Positions 8,512 through 18,553 of a stretch of 64,000 nucleotides of DNA are shown one piece after another. The position numbers were made by a program, and so were the translations under genes. Numbering within the stretch: position 1 is the first letter of the stretch; every line of letters starts with the position of its first letter. Location of the stretch: the NCBI RefSeq assembly GCF_000612585.1, contig NZ_JFCA01000014.1, forward strand, positions 62,001 to 126,000. The letters are read 5' to 3'. Origin of the DNA: Pseudomonas sp. CHM02. GTDB lineage: Bacteria > Pseudomonadota > Gammaproteobacteria > Pseudomonadales > Pseudomonadaceae. Below the pieces are notes generated by a model. The model saw nothing but the letters and a program-made list of their open reading frames with translations, searched no databases and was not told where the DNA came from.

Positions 8512-8590
8512 GTAGGAGCCGGCTTGCCGGCGATGGCGTCCGTAAAGTCGGCGTCACTCTCAAGGCCCTCATCGCCGGCAAGCCCGCTCA
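8512..8590. repeat. REP inverted pair after rmuC
   Basis: GTAGGAGCCGGCTTGCCGGCGATG is followed about 35 bases later by its diverged complement (CATCGCCGGCAAGCCCGCTC). It lies between the convergent rmuC and hybrid-kinase genes, as is typical of Pseudomonas REP sequences. Confidence 0.8.
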
Positions 8591-8610
8591 GAGGACCAGG
8601 TCGAGCCGGC

Positions 8611-11600
8611 CTATAGCGGCAGGTGCCGGCTCAACAACGCCCGCAACGCTGCCGGCTTCACCGGCTTGGCCAGGTAATCCAACCCCGCCGCATGCACCTC
8701 GGCCACCATCTCCGGGCGACCGTCGGCGCTGATCACCACGCCGGGAATCGGCTCGGCCAATTGCGCACGCAGCCACCCCATCAGCTCAGTACCGGTTTCG
8801 CCATGATCGAGGTGGTAGTCCACCAGTGCCAGCTGCGGGCGCACGCCATCGGCCAGCAACGCTGCGCAGTGTGCCTGGTCGGTGGCGGTCCACACTTCGC
8901 AACCCCAGCGCGTCAACAAACTGCGCATGCCGATCAGGATGCTCTCTTCGTTATCCACGCACAGCACTTGCGCGCCACTCAACGGCAGTCCGGTTTCCTG
9001 CGGCGTCTTGATCTGTACGCTCGCCTGGTTGCGCGCCAACGGCACGCGCACACTGAACACGCTGCCTTTGCCCGGCCAAGAGCGCACGCTCAAGCGGTGA
9101 CCGAGCACGCGGCACAGGCCGTCGGCGATCGCCAGGCCAAGCCCAAGGCCTTTCTCTGCCCGGGTCTGGTGGCTATCCAGGCGCTTGAACTCTTCGAAGA
9201 TCACCTTCTGTTTATCCTGCGGTATCCCCGGACCACGGTCCCACACTTCCAGGCACAGCTCGCCTTTGCGTCGGCGTACGCCCAGCAGCACTGGGCCGTC
9301 GGCATAACGGAAGGCGTTGGTGAGAAAATTCTGCAAGATGCGCCGTAGCAACTTGATGTCGCTGTCCACGCGCAGCCGACTGCCGCGCAGGCGGAAGCGC
9401 AGACCTTGCTCCTGGGCGAGTGCCTTGAACTCCGCGCCCAGGGTGTCGAACAGCTCGTTGAGTACAAAAGGCTGGCGCTGTGGATTGATCTTGCCGTTTT
9501 CCAGGCGCGAAATATCCAGCAGGTCGCTGATCAGGTCTTCGGCGGAGCGCAGCGAGCTGTCCAGGTGTTGCACCAATTGCCGGGCTTCGCTGGACAGGCC
9601 GTCGTTCTGATGGGAGAGGGCGGCGGAGAACAGGCGTGCGGCGTTCAACGGTTGCATGAGGTCATGGCTGACGGCTGCCAGGAAGCGCGTCTTCGACTGG
9701 CTGGCGGACTCCGCCACGCCCTTGGCGTCGGTGAGCGCCACGTTGAGTTGGGACAGTTCGTGGGTGCGCTCGGTCACCCGTTGCTCCAGGCCTTCGTTGG
9801 CCTCGGTGAGTGCCTGTTCGGCTTCGCGGAACGCCGTAATGTCAGTGAAGCTCATGACAAAACCGCCGCCGGGCATCGGGTTGCCGATCAGCTCGATCAC
9901 CCGACCATTGGGGAATAAACGTTCGGAGGTGTGCGCACGGCCCTGACGCATCCAGTGCAGGCGGCGCGCCACGTGAACTTCGGCCTCGCCCGGTCCGCAC
10001 AGCCCGCGTTCGGCGTTGTAGCGGATGATGTCGGCAATCGGCCGGCCCACGCTGATCAGCCCGTCCGGGTAATTGAACAGCTCCAGGTAGCGCCGGTTCC
10101 AGGCCACCAGCTTGAGCGACTGGTCGACCACGCTGATGCCTTGGGTGATGTTCTCGATGGCGCCTTGCAAGAGTGCGCGGTTGAACTGCAGCACTTCCGA
10201 CGCTTCGTCGGCGATGCGTACGACGTCTTCCAGCTGCATTTCCCGCCCTTCAATGGCGGCTTTCACCACCGCACGGGTGGATGATGCGCCCAGTACCCCA
10301 GCGAGCAATCGCTCGGTGTGGGCGATCCAGTCATTGTCGGCATTCTGGTTGGGGTTGAAGCCTTTGCCCTGGCGATAGGCGAAGCGGATAAAACTTTGCT
10401 GGGCCCGTTCCTCACCGACAAAGCGCGCCGCCAGGCTGAGCAAATCGCTGATCTGCACCGACAGCATCGAGCGGGCGCTGGCGCGCTGGCTGATTTCCTG
10501 GCCGATAAAACGCCCGGCTTGCCAGTGCTCGGAAACCCGCGTGCGCGAGAGCATCGACACCCACACAAACAGCGTGAAGTTGCCCGCCAGTGAGAACACG
10601 GTACCCAGGGTCAACGACGTGACGGATAGCCCCAGCGGGTGGGAATGCATCCACGTCAGCCCAGGGAAAAGGCTGAGGGACCAACCCAGGCTTTTCGCCG
10701 TCACCGGTAGGACCAAGGTGTAGAACCACAGGAAGGTGCCCGCCGCCAGCCCGGCAAATACGCCGCGCCGGTTGGCCTGCTTCCAATACAGCGCGCCGAG
10801 CATCGCCGGCGCCAACTGGGTCACGGCGGCAAACGCGATTTGGCCAATGGTCGCCAGGCTTGCGGACGAACCCAGCAGGCGGTAACTGACGTAGGCCAGC
10901 AGCAGGATGATCACGATACTGACCCGGCGTACCGACAGCATCCAATGGCGGAATACTTCGAACGGCCGCTCGGCGCTGGAGCGACGCAACAACCACGGCA
11001 GCAGCATGTCGTTGGAAACCATGGTCGACAGCGCGATGCTCGCCACGATCACCATGCCGGTGGCCGCCGAAGCGCCGCCGATAAACGCCAGTACCGCGAG
11101 GGCTGGATGGGCTTCCGCCATGGGCAGGCTGATCACGTAGGAGTCTGGCAGCACCGAGCCAGGCAGCATCATCTTGCCGCCGAGGGCGATGGGTACGACA
11201 AACAGTGCGGCAAGAATCAAGTAGGCGGGGAACACCCATTTGGCCAGGCGCAGGTCCTGCGGGTCGATGTTCTCCACCACCGTGACATGAAACTGCCGAG
11301 GCAAGCAGATGATCGCCATCATGGCCACGCCGGTCTGCACCACCATCGACGGCCAGTTGATGGTCTCCTTCCAGTATTCCTCCAGGCGTGGCGCCAGCAT
11401 GGCCTGGCTGAACAGGTCGCCGAAACCGTCGTACAGGCCGAAGGTCACAAACGCGCCGACTGCCAGAAACGCGAACAGCTTGACCAGGGATTCAAACGCA
11501 ATCGCCAGCACCATGCCACGGTGGTGCTCCGTGGCATCGAGGTTGCGCGTACCGAAGACAATGGTGAACAGCGCCAGCACCAGCGACACGATCAGTGCGG

Positions 11601-12081
11601 TGTCCTGGGCGCGGGTGCCGGTGGTGTCGGCGCCCGCGCCGATCAGCAGGTTGACCCCCAGCACGATGCCTTTGAGTTGCAGCGCAATGTAGGGCAGTAC
11701 GCCCACCAGGCAGATCAGCGCGACCACCACGGCCAGGGACTGGGACTTACCGTAGCGCGCGGCAATGAAGTCGGCGATGGAGGTGATGTTTTCCTGCTTG
11801 CTGATCAGAATCATCTTCTGCAGCACCCAGGGTGCCAACACCAGCAGCAGTACCGGTCCGAGGTAGATCGGTAAAAATGCCCATAGCTGTTCTGCGGCCT
11901 GGCCTACGGCACCGAAGAAGGTCCAACTGGTGCAATAAACAGCCAGTGACAGGCTATACACCCAGGCACGCACGCGCGGCGGCAATGGCGCACGGCGACG
12001 GTCACCATAGAAGGCGATGGCAAACATAATGGCCATATAGGCCAGGGCAACGGCGGCGATCAGCCCGCTGGACAGCGTCAT
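8611..12081 (-). CDS. Hybrid sensor kinase: SSF transporter + PAS + HK + receiver
   Basis: This is a 1156-residue inner membrane protein. Residues 1 to about 500 form a sodium:solute symporter (SSF) domain with about 13 helices. A linker and a PAS domain follow (from about residue 635, AIENITQGISVVDQSLKLVAWN), then a coiled segment and a HisKA domain with His806 (SHDLMQPL). The HATPase domain comes next (DRGPGIPQ, GLGLGLAI), and a C-terminal receiver carries the predicted phospho-acceptor Asp1088 (LVDYHLDHGETG). The architecture matches the CbrA-like PA3271 type, in which substrate transport or binding is thought to control the kinase. The ligand and the cognate regulator are unknown. The start has a GGAG site. 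Confidence 0.9.
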   Translation of the reverse strand: MTLSSGLIAAVALAYMAIMFAIAFYGDRRRAPLPPRVRAWVYSLSLAVYCTSWTFFGAVGQAAEQLWAFLPIYLGPVLLLVLAPWVLQKMILISKQENITSIADFIAARYGKSQSLAVVVALICLVGVLPYIALQLKGIVLGVNLLIGAGADTTGTRAQDTALIVSLVLALFTIVFGTRNLDATEHHRGMVLAIAFESLVKLFAFLAVGAFVTFGLYDGFGDLFSQAMLAPRLEEYWKETINWPSMVVQTGVAMMAIICLPRQFHVTVVENIDPQDLRLAKWVFPAYLILAALFVVPIALGGKMMLPGSVLPDSYVISLPMAEAHPALAVLAFIGGASAATGMVIVASIALSTMVSNDMLLPWLLRRSSAERPFEVFRHWMLSVRRVSIVIILLLAYVSYRLLGSSASLATIGQIAFAAVTQLAPAMLGALYWKQANRRGVFAGLAAGTFLWFYTLVLPVTAKSLGWSLSLFPGLTWMHSHPLGLSVTSLTLGTVFSLAGNFTLFVWVSMLSRTRVSEHWQAGRFIGQEISQRASARSMLSVQISDLLSLAARFVGEERAQQSFIRFAYRQGKGFNPNQNADNDWIAHTERLLAGVLGASSTRAVVKAAIEGREMQLEDVVRIADEASEVLQFNRALLQGAIENITQGISVVDQSLKLVAWNRRYLELFNYPDGLISVGRPIADIIRYNAERGLCGPGEAEVHVARRLHWMRQGRAHTSERLFPNGRVIELIGNPMPGGGFVMSFTDITAFREAEQALTEANEGLEQRVTERTHELSQLNVALTDAKGVAESASQSKTRFLAAVSHDLMQPLNAARLFSAALSHQNDGLSSEARQLVQHLDSSLRSAEDLISDLLDISRLENGKINPQRQPFVLNELFDTLGAEFKALAQEQGLRFRLRGSRLRVDSDIKLLRRILQNFLTNAFRYADGPVLLGVRRRKGELCLEVWDRGPGIPQDKQKVIFEEFKRLDSHQTRAEKGLGLGLAIADGLCRVLGHRLSVRSWPGKGSVFSVRVPLARNQASVQIKTPQETGLPLSGAQVLCVDNEESILIGMRSLLTRWGCEVWTATDQAHCAALLADGVRPQLALVDYHLDHGETGTELMGWLRAQLAEPIPGVVISADGRPEMVAEVHAAGLDYLAKPVKPAALRALLSRHLPL

Positions 12082-12195
12082 GGTAACTCCGGACAGAAGA
12101 ACACCCAGGCATTCCAGGCCGGGTTGGACAGTCTCGCATGATGCCCGGGGTTAGTCAGTGTCGACCAAGGTCTGAGCGCGACTTGATGTCGCGGC

Positions 12196-12579
12196 CTAAC
12201 GGGGTGGCAGCGTCTTTTGGCGCAGGATATAGATCGTCACCAGCACGGCGCTGGTCAGCATGAAGCCACGTGCCCAAGGAAGTGGCACCCAATAGCAGGA
12301 CACGCTGATGCTCAGCCACATCAAGCCGATGGCGTAGACCTTGCCTTTGAGGGGGATGCCGTTGCCGTCCAGATAATCACGGATCCATGGGCCCAGGCGT
12401 GGGTGTTGCACCAGCCAGTGGTAGAAACGCGGGGAGCTTCGCGCGAAGCAGGCGGCGGCCAGCAGCAGGAAGGGCGTGGTTGGCAATACCGGCAGGAAAA
12501 TGCCGATCACCCCCAACGCTACGCTCAACCAGCCGATGGCCAGCAGCACGTAGCGCAGGAGCAGTGAACGCTTGCCCAT
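12196..12579 (-). CDS. YbaN/DUF454 inner-membrane protein
   Basis: This is a 127-residue small membrane protein of the DUF454 family. It contains LGVIGIFLPVLPTTPFLLLAAACFARSSPRFYHWLVQHPRLGPWIRDYLDG, the diagnostic block with PLLPTTPF-like and CFARSSPR elements, and then two more helices. The ATG at 12579 was chosen over an upstream GTG at 12594. Neither has a strong ribosome site. The function of the family is unknown. Confidence 0.85.
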   Translation of the reverse strand: MGKRSLLLRYVLLAIGWLSVALGVIGIFLPVLPTTPFLLLAAACFARSSPRFYHWLVQHPRLGPWIRDYLDGNGIPLKGKVYAIGLMWLSISVSCYWVPLPWARGFMLTSAVLVTIYILRQKTLPPR

Positions 12580-12599
12580 GGGTGTCACGGGCAAGCGAC

Positions 12600-13187
12600 T
12601 CAGTGGTGACGTGGCTTGAGGATCGCCGGTTTTTCGTCAGGGGCGTTGCACAGCAGGTACAGGGCGGTGAGGGCTTCCGGGATCTGCACGATCATGTCGT
12701 CCATCAGGTTGGCGTCGGCGGCGATGTCGGAGAACTCCGGCTGGTCGTCGAACAGACCCGAACCCACCATGATCGGCAACAGCATTTCGCTGACTTCTTC
12801 CTCGGCGGTTTCGAACCACGCGGCTTCGCGCAGGAACACGCCTTCCATGAAGCCAATGCACCAGCCGCGCAGGTCGGAGTCATCCGGCTCTTCGCCCAGG
12901 TCCAGCTCGCATGGCAGCTCGAATTCCTCGTCGGAGGCCAGTTGGCGACCGATATGGGCCTTGAGGGCCAGCAGGGTGGATTCGATTTCTTCGCGTTGAG
13001 CGGCGTCGGCGTAGTGTGGCTCTTCGGCGAACAGTGCGTCGATCCATTCACGGTCGGGCACGACCTCGGAGCAGATCGACAGGGCGGTCAGGTAGCCGTG
13101 GGCGGCCACGTAGTCCAGCGCCTCGTCATGCAGCTCATCGGCGTCGAGGAAGGCTTGCAGGCGGGTTAGTTGCTCAGCGAAGGACAT
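12600..13187 (-). CDS. YecA/YgfB (UPF0149) family protein
   Basis: This is a 195-residue acidic protein starting MSFAEQLTRLQAFLDADELHDEALDYVAAHGYLTAL. The segment DLRGWCIGFMEGVFLREAAW is the UPF0149 core (WCxGFxxG). The ATG at 13187 with an AAGG upstream is preferred to extending the frame to 13253. The family is often encoded next to aminopeptidase P or ubiquinone genes, but here it is divergent from recQ. The related YgfB protein in P. aeruginosa affects antibiotic tolerance regulation; whether that holds for this paralogue is not known. Confidence 0.85.
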   Translation of the reverse strand: MSFAEQLTRLQAFLDADELHDEALDYVAAHGYLTALSICSEVVPDREWIDALFAEEPHYADAAQREEIESTLLALKAHIGRQLASDEEFELPCELDLGEEPDDSDLRGWCIGFMEGVFLREAAWFETAEEEVSEMLLPIMVGSGLFDDQPEFSDIAADANLMDDMIVQIPEALTALYLLCNAPDEKPAILKPRHH

Positions 13188-13463
13188 TGAAGGACTACCT
13201 TGGGAATAAACGATGCTGAATTCTAGGCCTTCTTGAGCGCCCAGGCCAGCCACACTGCATATTTGCCAGGTTTTAGATAGCGCTCGCTGTTCGTCAGTGG
13301 CGCCCTTTGCCGGGTATCGCTCGGGTATACTGCCTCGTTTTGTGATGCCCTTGCAGGCCAGGCGCCAGTCCGAGAAAACTTCGCTTACGGATTATTTCCC
13401 GTGAACGCGCATTTTTTCGGCCAGCCTGTACAGAGGGATTTCGGCACTATTTTGGAGTTATAC

Positions 13464-15590
13464 ATGCTCGATCAGGCTCAACGCGTCCTCAAGGACATCT
13501 TCGGCTACGACAGTTTTCGTGGCCGCCAGGGTGCGATCATTGAGCGCGTGGCCAGTGGCGGTGACGCACTGGTACTGATGCCTACCGGCGGTGGCAAGTC
13601 GTTGTGCTTCCAGGTGCCGGCGCTGTTGCGCAACGGCCTGGCCGTGGTGGTGTCACCGCTGATCGCGTTGATGGACGATCAGGTTGCCACCCTCGAGGAG
13701 CTGGGCGTTGCCGCGGCGTCCCTGAACTCCACCCTCAGCGCCGAGCAGCAGCGCGACCTGGCCGCGCGGATCAAGCGCGGTGAAGTGAAGATGCTCTACC
13801 TGGCGCCCGAACGCCTGGTGCAGCCGCGCATGCTGGCCTTTTTGCAGAGCCTGGAAATCGCCCTGTTCGCCATCGACGAAGCCCACTGCGTCTCGCAATG
13901 GGGCCATGACTTCCGCCGCGAATACCTGCAGCTCGGCCAGTTGGCTGAACTGTTTCCCGATGTGCCGCGCATTGCACTGACGGCGACGGCCGACAAGCGC
14001 ACCCGTGAGGAAATCGTCGAGCGCCTGCATCTGCAGAACGCCGAACGCTTCCTCTCGAGTTTCGACCGGCCGAACATTTTCTATCGCATCGTGCCCAAGG
14101 AGCAGCCGCGCAAGCAGTTGCTGGCGTTCCTCTCCGAGCGGCGCAGCGATGCGGGTATCGTCTATTGCCTGTCGCGCAAGAAGGTCGATGAAGTCGCTGC
14201 GTTCCTCTGTGAGCAAGGCTACCCGGCGCTGCCGTACCACGCCGGCCTGCCGAATGATCTGCGTGCCTATCACCAGAAGCGCTTCCTCAACGAGGAGGGC
14301 TTGATCATGGTGGCCACCATCGCGTTCGGCATGGGCATCGACAAATCCAACGTGCGCTTCGTCGCACACATGGACCTGCCCAAGTCCCTCGAGGCGTATT
14401 ACCAAGAGACCGGGCGTGCCGGCCGTGATGGCCTGCCGGCGGATGCCTGGATGGTCTACGGCCTGCAGGACGTGGTGATGCTCAAGCAGATGCTGCAGAA
14501 CTCCGAAGGCGACGAGCGTCACAAGCGCCTGGAGCAACACAAGCTCGATGCCATGCTCTCGCTGTGCGAGGAGACCCGTTGCCGCCGCCAGACGTTGCTG
14601 GCGTATTTCGACGAAGACATGCCTGAGCCTTGTGGCCATTGCGACAACTGCGTCGACGGCGTGCAGACCTGGGACGCTACCGAGCCGGCACGCCAGGGCT
14701 TGTCCGCGATCTACCGCACCGGCCAGCGTTATGGCGTGGGCCATCTGGTGGACGTGTTGCTGGGCAAGGACAACGAGAAAGTCCGCAGCTTCGGCCACGA
14801 GAAACTGTCGGTCTACGGCGTCGGCAAGGCTCGCGCCGAAGGCGAATGGCGCTCGTTGTTCCGGCAGATGGTCGCGCGTGGGCTGGTAGATATCGATATC
14901 GAAGGCTTTGGTGGCCTGCGCCTGAATGACAGTTGCCGGTCGTTGCTCAAGGGTGAAGTCAGCCTGGAACTGCGCCGTGACCTCAAGCCGCAAACCACCG
15001 CCAAGAGCAGCACCAGCCAGGCCAGCCAGCTGGTGCGTGGCGAAGAGCGCGAACAGTGGGAAGCCTTGCGCACCCTGCGGCGCAAACTGGCGCAGGAGCA
15101 CAGTGTGCCGCCGTACGTTATTTTCCCCGACTCCACCCTGCTGGAAATGCTGCGTGAGCAACCCACCAGCATGGCCGAGATGGCACGGGTCAGCGGCGTC
15201 GGTGCGCGCAAGCTGGAGCGTTACGGCCAGGCCTTCCTCGAAGTGCTCGGCGGGCAGGCCGAAGCGCCAAAGGAAGTCGCCGATATCCGCCACGAATTGA
15301 TCAGCCTGGCACGTGCCGGCATGACCCCGATCCAGATCGCCGGTCAGTTGCAATGCTCGGAGAAGAACGTCTACACCTTGCTTGCCGAAGCCATTGGCAA
15401 GCAGCAGTTGTCGTTGGAGCAGGCCCTTGATTTGCCAGAGGATCTGCTCGGCGAAATCCAGGATGCCTTCCTGGATGGAGAGGGCGAATTGCCACCGGTG
15501 GCGGAGATTGCGCCGCTGTTTACCGGGCGCGTTCCTGAGGGTGTTTTGTACTGCGTAAGGGCGGCTTTGCAGTCGGAATTCGAAATTTAG
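13464..15590 (+). CDS. recQ: ATP-dependent DNA helicase RecQ
   Basis: This is a 708-residue 3'-5' DNA helicase for recombination and fork repair. Walker A ([12 protein letters not shown]) places Lys45, and the DEAH box lies in [15 protein letters not shown]. The helicase C-terminal motif is [12 protein letters not shown]. The Zn site [24 protein letters not shown] and the winged helix follow, then an HRDC domain ([36 protein letters not shown]). A C-terminal extension of about 100 residues makes it longer than the 609-residue E. coli protein, as usual in Pseudomonas. The start at 13464 has a GGAG site; the open frame extends 21 codons upstream. Confidence 0.97.
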   Translation: MLDQAQRVLKDIFGYDSFRGRQGAIIERVASGGDALVLMPTGGGKSLCFQVPALLRNGLAVVVSPLIALMDDQVATLEELGVAAASLNSTLSAEQQRDLAARIKRGEVKMLYLAPERLVQPRMLAFLQSLEIALFAIDEAHCVSQWGHDFRREYLQLGQLAELFPDVPRIALTATADKRTREEIVERLHLQNAERFLSSFDRPNIFYRIVPKEQPRKQLLAFLSERRSDAGIVYCLSRKKVDEVAAFLCEQGYPALPYHAGLPNDLRAYHQKRFLNEEGLIMVATIAFGMGIDKSNVRFVAHMDLPKSLEAYYQETGRAGRDGLPADAWMVYGLQDVVMLKQMLQNSEGDERHKRLEQHKLDAMLSLCEETRCRRQTLLAYFDEDMPEPCGHCDNCVDGVQTWDATEPARQGLSAIYRTGQRYGVGHLVDVLLGKDNEKVRSFGHEKLSVYGVGKARAEGEWRSLFRQMVARGLVDIDIEGFGGLRLNDSCRSLLKGEVSLELRRDLKPQTTAKSSTSQASQLVRGEEREQWEALRTLRRKLAQEHSVPPYVIFPDSTLLEMLREQPTSMAEMARVSGVGARKLERYGQAFLEVLGGQAEAPKEVADIRHELISLARAGMTPIQIAGQLQCSEKNVYTLLAEAIGKQQLSLEQALDLPEDLLGEIQDAFLDGEGELPPVAEIAPLFTGRVPEGVLYCVRAALQSEFEI

Positions 15591-15664
15591 TGCGTCAATT
15601 ATGACAATGTAACGAATCAGTACATAGCAACTCTTGCCTACTGGCAAAGCTCATGCTTAGCTGA

Positions 15665-15675
15665 CTAATAATTAG
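15665..15675. promoter_or_regulatory. Short palindrome before the second marR gene
   Basis: CTAATAATTAG is a perfect inverted repeat in the recQ-marR gap, 36 bases before the start codon. AT-rich dyads of this kind are typical autoregulatory MarR/SlyA sites (TTAG..CTAA type). The link to the adjacent gene is inferred. Confidence 0.4.
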
Positions 15676-15711
15676 CCACACTTTATTTTCAGTCTAAAAC
15701 ATGAGTTTTTT

Positions 15712-16146
15712 ATGTCGTTAACCGATCAACACCGATTTGGCATGCAGCTGGCGCAAATGTCCCGAGGTTGGCGTGCTGAACTGGACCGTCGCCTGGCCGG
15801 GCTAGGCCTGTCCCAGGCGCGCTGGCTGGTGCTGTTGCACCTGGCTCGTTTTGAAGAAGCACCCACCCAGCGTGAGCTGGCCCAAAGCGTCGGCGTCGAA
15901 GGGCCAACCCTGGCCCGCCTGCTGGACAGCCTTGAAGGCCAGGGCCTGGTGCAACGTCAAGCCGTGGTGGAAGACCGCCGTGCCAAGCGCATCCTGTTGT
16001 GCGATACCGCCCGGCCGCTGATCGAACAAATCGAAACCATCGCCACCGCCCTGCGCCATGAGCTGTTTGTAGGCGTGGACGAAGCCGACTTGAGCGTGTG
16101 CATGCGCGTGCATGGGCACATCCTGGCGAACTTGGAAAAATCCTGA
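15712..16146 (+). CDS. MarR/SlyA-family transcriptional regulator
   Basis: This is a 144-residue regulator. The helix-turn-helix TQRELAQSVGVEGPTLARLLDSLEGQGLV is followed by the wing VVEDRRAKRILLCDTARPLIEQIE, where the DRRAKR basic turn contacts the DNA minor groove. It most resembles SlyA-type members. The gap to recQ holds an 11-bp palindrome that may be its operator. Its target genes are not evident from the neighbourhood, since the next gene is convergent. Confidence 0.88.
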   Translation: MSLTDQHRFGMQLAQMSRGWRAELDRRLAGLGLSQARWLVLLHLARFEEAPTQRELAQSVGVEGPTLARLLDSLEGQGLVQRQAVVEDRRAKRILLCDTARPLIEQIETIATALRHELFVGVDEADLSVCMRVHGHILANLEKS

Positions 16147-16169
16147 CCTCGCATACGCGGCAGGTCAAA

Positions 16170-16260
16170 AATGTGGGAGCTGGCTTGCCTGCGATAGCAT
16201 CACCTCGGATCAACTGAAAAATCGAGGTGCCTGCATCGCAGGCAAGCCAGCTCCCACATT
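16170..16260. repeat. REP inverted pair (TGTGGGAGC type)
   Basis: The arms AATGTGGGAGCTGGCTTGCC and its complement are separated by about 40 bases. It lies between the convergent marR and plpD genes and may also stop transcription. The left and right arms match almost perfectly over 26 bases. Confidence 0.85.
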
Positions 16261-16279
16261 AGTTTTGCGAACGACCTTT

Positions 16280-18472
16280 TTAGAACGTCTGCCCCAGGTT
16301 CAGATACACCGCCTTCTGATTGTCATCGTTGAACCCGTAGCTGAAATTCAGCGGCCCCAATGGTGTGTCGAAACCCAGGAATATGCTTGCCGCATTGATG
16401 TAGCCACTGTCGAATTCATTGTCGTTGTTCCACGCCCGGCCGCGTTCCAGTGACGCACCCAGGTACAGTGGAAAATCCAGCGGCAGGTACGAGCGTGGCG
16501 TGAGCCGGCGGTAGTACACGGCCCGCATCAGGCTGATGTTCTGGCCCGAGATTGCATCCTGGCGGAAGCCCGACAGTTGCCGCGCACCGCCCAGCAGGAA
16601 GCTGGAAATCACCACGTCCGAATCATCCAGGGTGCGCCCATAGCGTCCACCCAGCACCAGCGTGTCCGGGCCGTGGCTCATGGCCTTGTCCAGCTTGAAC
16701 TCCCATTGGCGGTAGCGTTGGTCCGAACCCAGCCCCGGTTCGAATTCGCGGTAGGCCAGGCCGATGTCTTCGCCGGTATGGGGGAAGTACACGTTGTCCA
16801 GGGAGTCGAAGGAGTACTTCAGCTCATAGAAGCCTTCGCTGAAACTCACGCTGGGCAGGTCGCGGTCGCCAATGCGCACGTCTGCCTTGCCCCAGGCTTC
16901 ACCGACACCGAAGCGGATCTCGCCGCTGTTGCCAATCTGCCGGCCGACGTTCAAGCCGAAGCCGTAGCGTTCCAGGCGGTATTCGGAGATGGGGTCGTTG
17001 TCCAGGATCAGCTCGACGTTCTGGGCCTCGGCCCTGATATAAGGCGCGACAAAGTAACGCGAGCCGGTGTCCATCGGCTGGTAGAACTCGCTGTACAGCT
17101 CCTGGCGATCGCCGATCTGCACGCGTGTCAGCCACTCGGCGCCGAGGCGGTTGATGCCATTGACGCGATAACTCGCGCCAAGGTTGAAGGCGCTGTCGCC
17201 GCGCATGTCATCCGAGAGGTTCAGGCCCAGGCGCAGGTAATCGGTGCCGCTGCGTTTGCCGCGTGCGCTGATCACCAGGGTGTTGTCCTGGCCTTTCTTG
17301 ACCACGCGATACTGCACCTGCTCGAAGTAATCCAGGCCGTACAGCGTGCCCATGTCGGACTGCAGACGCCCCAGGTTCAACGGCTCGCCCAATGGTTGGC
17401 GAATGTAGTAGCGGATCACGTCGTCGCTGACTTTCGAATCGTTTTCCACGTCGATGGCGGTGATCACCGGCGTGCGTTCGCCGGGGGTTCGGGCGGCCAC
17501 CAGTTGCGGGTCGATCGGTTCGGCGGGGCGCAGGTGGGCCAGGCGTGCATCGAGGGCGCGGGTTGCGCGGTAGCCAGCGTCGATCATGTCCTTGGCGCGG
17601 CCGAAGTCCGTCACGCCATAGGCGGCGAGCGGCGGCTGGATCAGCACGTCCTTGGGGTGCAGGTCCTTGAGTTGTTCTTCGGAGTTGCGCCGGGTCATCA
17701 GGGTGATGGACTGGTTAAGCACATCCACCACCGTGGCCAGTTGCTTGCGCGAGCGCAGCGGGGTGCCGATGTCGACGACAATGGCGATGTCCACGCCCAT
17801 TTCCCGCGCCACATCCAGCGGGATGTTGTCGGTCATGCCGCCGTCCACCAACAGCCGGCCGTCCAGTTCCACCGGGGCGAACACCGCCGGGATCGACATG
17901 CTGGCGCGAATCACCTGGGGCAGGTGGCCCTTGCGGAACACCACCTTCTCGCCGGTGGTGATATCGGTGGCCACTGCCCTGAAGGGGATGGGCAGTTTGT
18001 CGAAGTTACGCGTGTTGCTGCTGTGGGCGAACATGCTTTCCAGCAGCAGCGCCAGGTTCTGGCCCTGGATCACGCCGAGGGGCAGGCCCAGGCTGCCGTC
18101 GTCGCGGAAGCTGAGTTTCTGTTTGACCAGGAAGTCCCGGTCATCCTGCTTGCGCCGGAACGGCACGTCTTCCCGCGGTGGTGCGTCGGACAGCGCCTGT
18201 TGCCAGTCGATGCTCAGCGCCAGCTTTTCCAGCTCGTCGATCTTGTAGCCCGAGGCGTACAGCCCACCGATCACCGCGCCCATGCTGGTGCCGGCAATCG
18301 CATCGATCTGGATGCCTTGCTCTTCCAGGGCCTTGAGCACGCCGATATGCGCCAGCCCACGGGCGGCACCGCCGGACAGTACCAGGCCGATTTTCGGGCG
18401 TGGCGGTTCGACGGCGTCGGCAACAAGAGGAAGTAGGCACAGAAACAGGCAGGACAGCAGGCGGCGCATCAT
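16280..18472 (-). CDS. plpD: Patatin-like phospholipase PlpD (type Vd autotransporter)
   Basis: This is a 730-residue protein. It has a signal peptide (about residues 1-20), then a patatin domain with oxyanion loop GGAARG (34-39), nucleophile Ser63 in GTSMG and the DGG catalytic Asp in LLVDGGMTDNIP. A POTRA domain follows at about 350-420 (VITAIDVENDSKVSDDVIRYYI), and then a 16-strand BamA/Omp85-like barrel ending in aromatic LGQTF. This is the PlpD arrangement, in which the barrel exports the lipase A1/A2 domain. The ATG at 18472 (tandem with 18469) gives a proper signal peptide. The open frame extends further upstream without support. Confidence 0.93.
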   Translation of the reverse strand: MMRRLLSCLFLCLLPLVADAVEPPRPKIGLVLSGGAARGLAHIGVLKALEEQGIQIDAIAGTSMGAVIGGLYASGYKIDELEKLALSIDWQQALSDAPPREDVPFRRKQDDRDFLVKQKLSFRDDGSLGLPLGVIQGQNLALLLESMFAHSSNTRNFDKLPIPFRAVATDITTGEKVVFRKGHLPQVIRASMSIPAVFAPVELDGRLLVDGGMTDNIPLDVAREMGVDIAIVVDIGTPLRSRKQLATVVDVLNQSITLMTRRNSEEQLKDLHPKDVLIQPPLAAYGVTDFGRAKDMIDAGYRATRALDARLAHLRPAEPIDPQLVAARTPGERTPVITAIDVENDSKVSDDVIRYYIRQPLGEPLNLGRLQSDMGTLYGLDYFEQVQYRVVKKGQDNTLVISARGKRSGTDYLRLGLNLSDDMRGDSAFNLGASYRVNGINRLGAEWLTRVQIGDRQELYSEFYQPMDTGSRYFVAPYIRAEAQNVELILDNDPISEYRLERYGFGLNVGRQIGNSGEIRFGVGEAWGKADVRIGDRDLPSVSFSEGFYELKYSFDSLDNVYFPHTGEDIGLAYREFEPGLGSDQRYRQWEFKLDKAMSHGPDTLVLGGRYGRTLDDSDVVISSFLLGGARQLSGFRQDAISGQNISLMRAVYYRRLTPRSYLPLDFPLYLGASLERGRAWNNDNEFDSGYINAASIFLGFDTPLGPLNFSYGFNDDNQKAVYLNLGQTF

Positions 18473-18553
18473 GAATCTCGAGGCTGGGCGATAAAGGCCG
18501 GTATTATAGCCACTCGATCCGCCGAGCCCGTTACGCCAGGAGCCTCTCAAATT

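Noticed and set aside
13653..15647. 664-residue open frame on the minus strand opposite recQ
   Set aside because: It is an antisense shadow of recQ, a clear helicase gene. GC-rich codons keep the opposite frame open; there is no ribosome site or recognisable domain.
16577..18436. 619-residue open frame on the plus strand opposite plpD
   Set aside because: It is His/Gln/Val-rich antisense of the patatin gene, with no domain.
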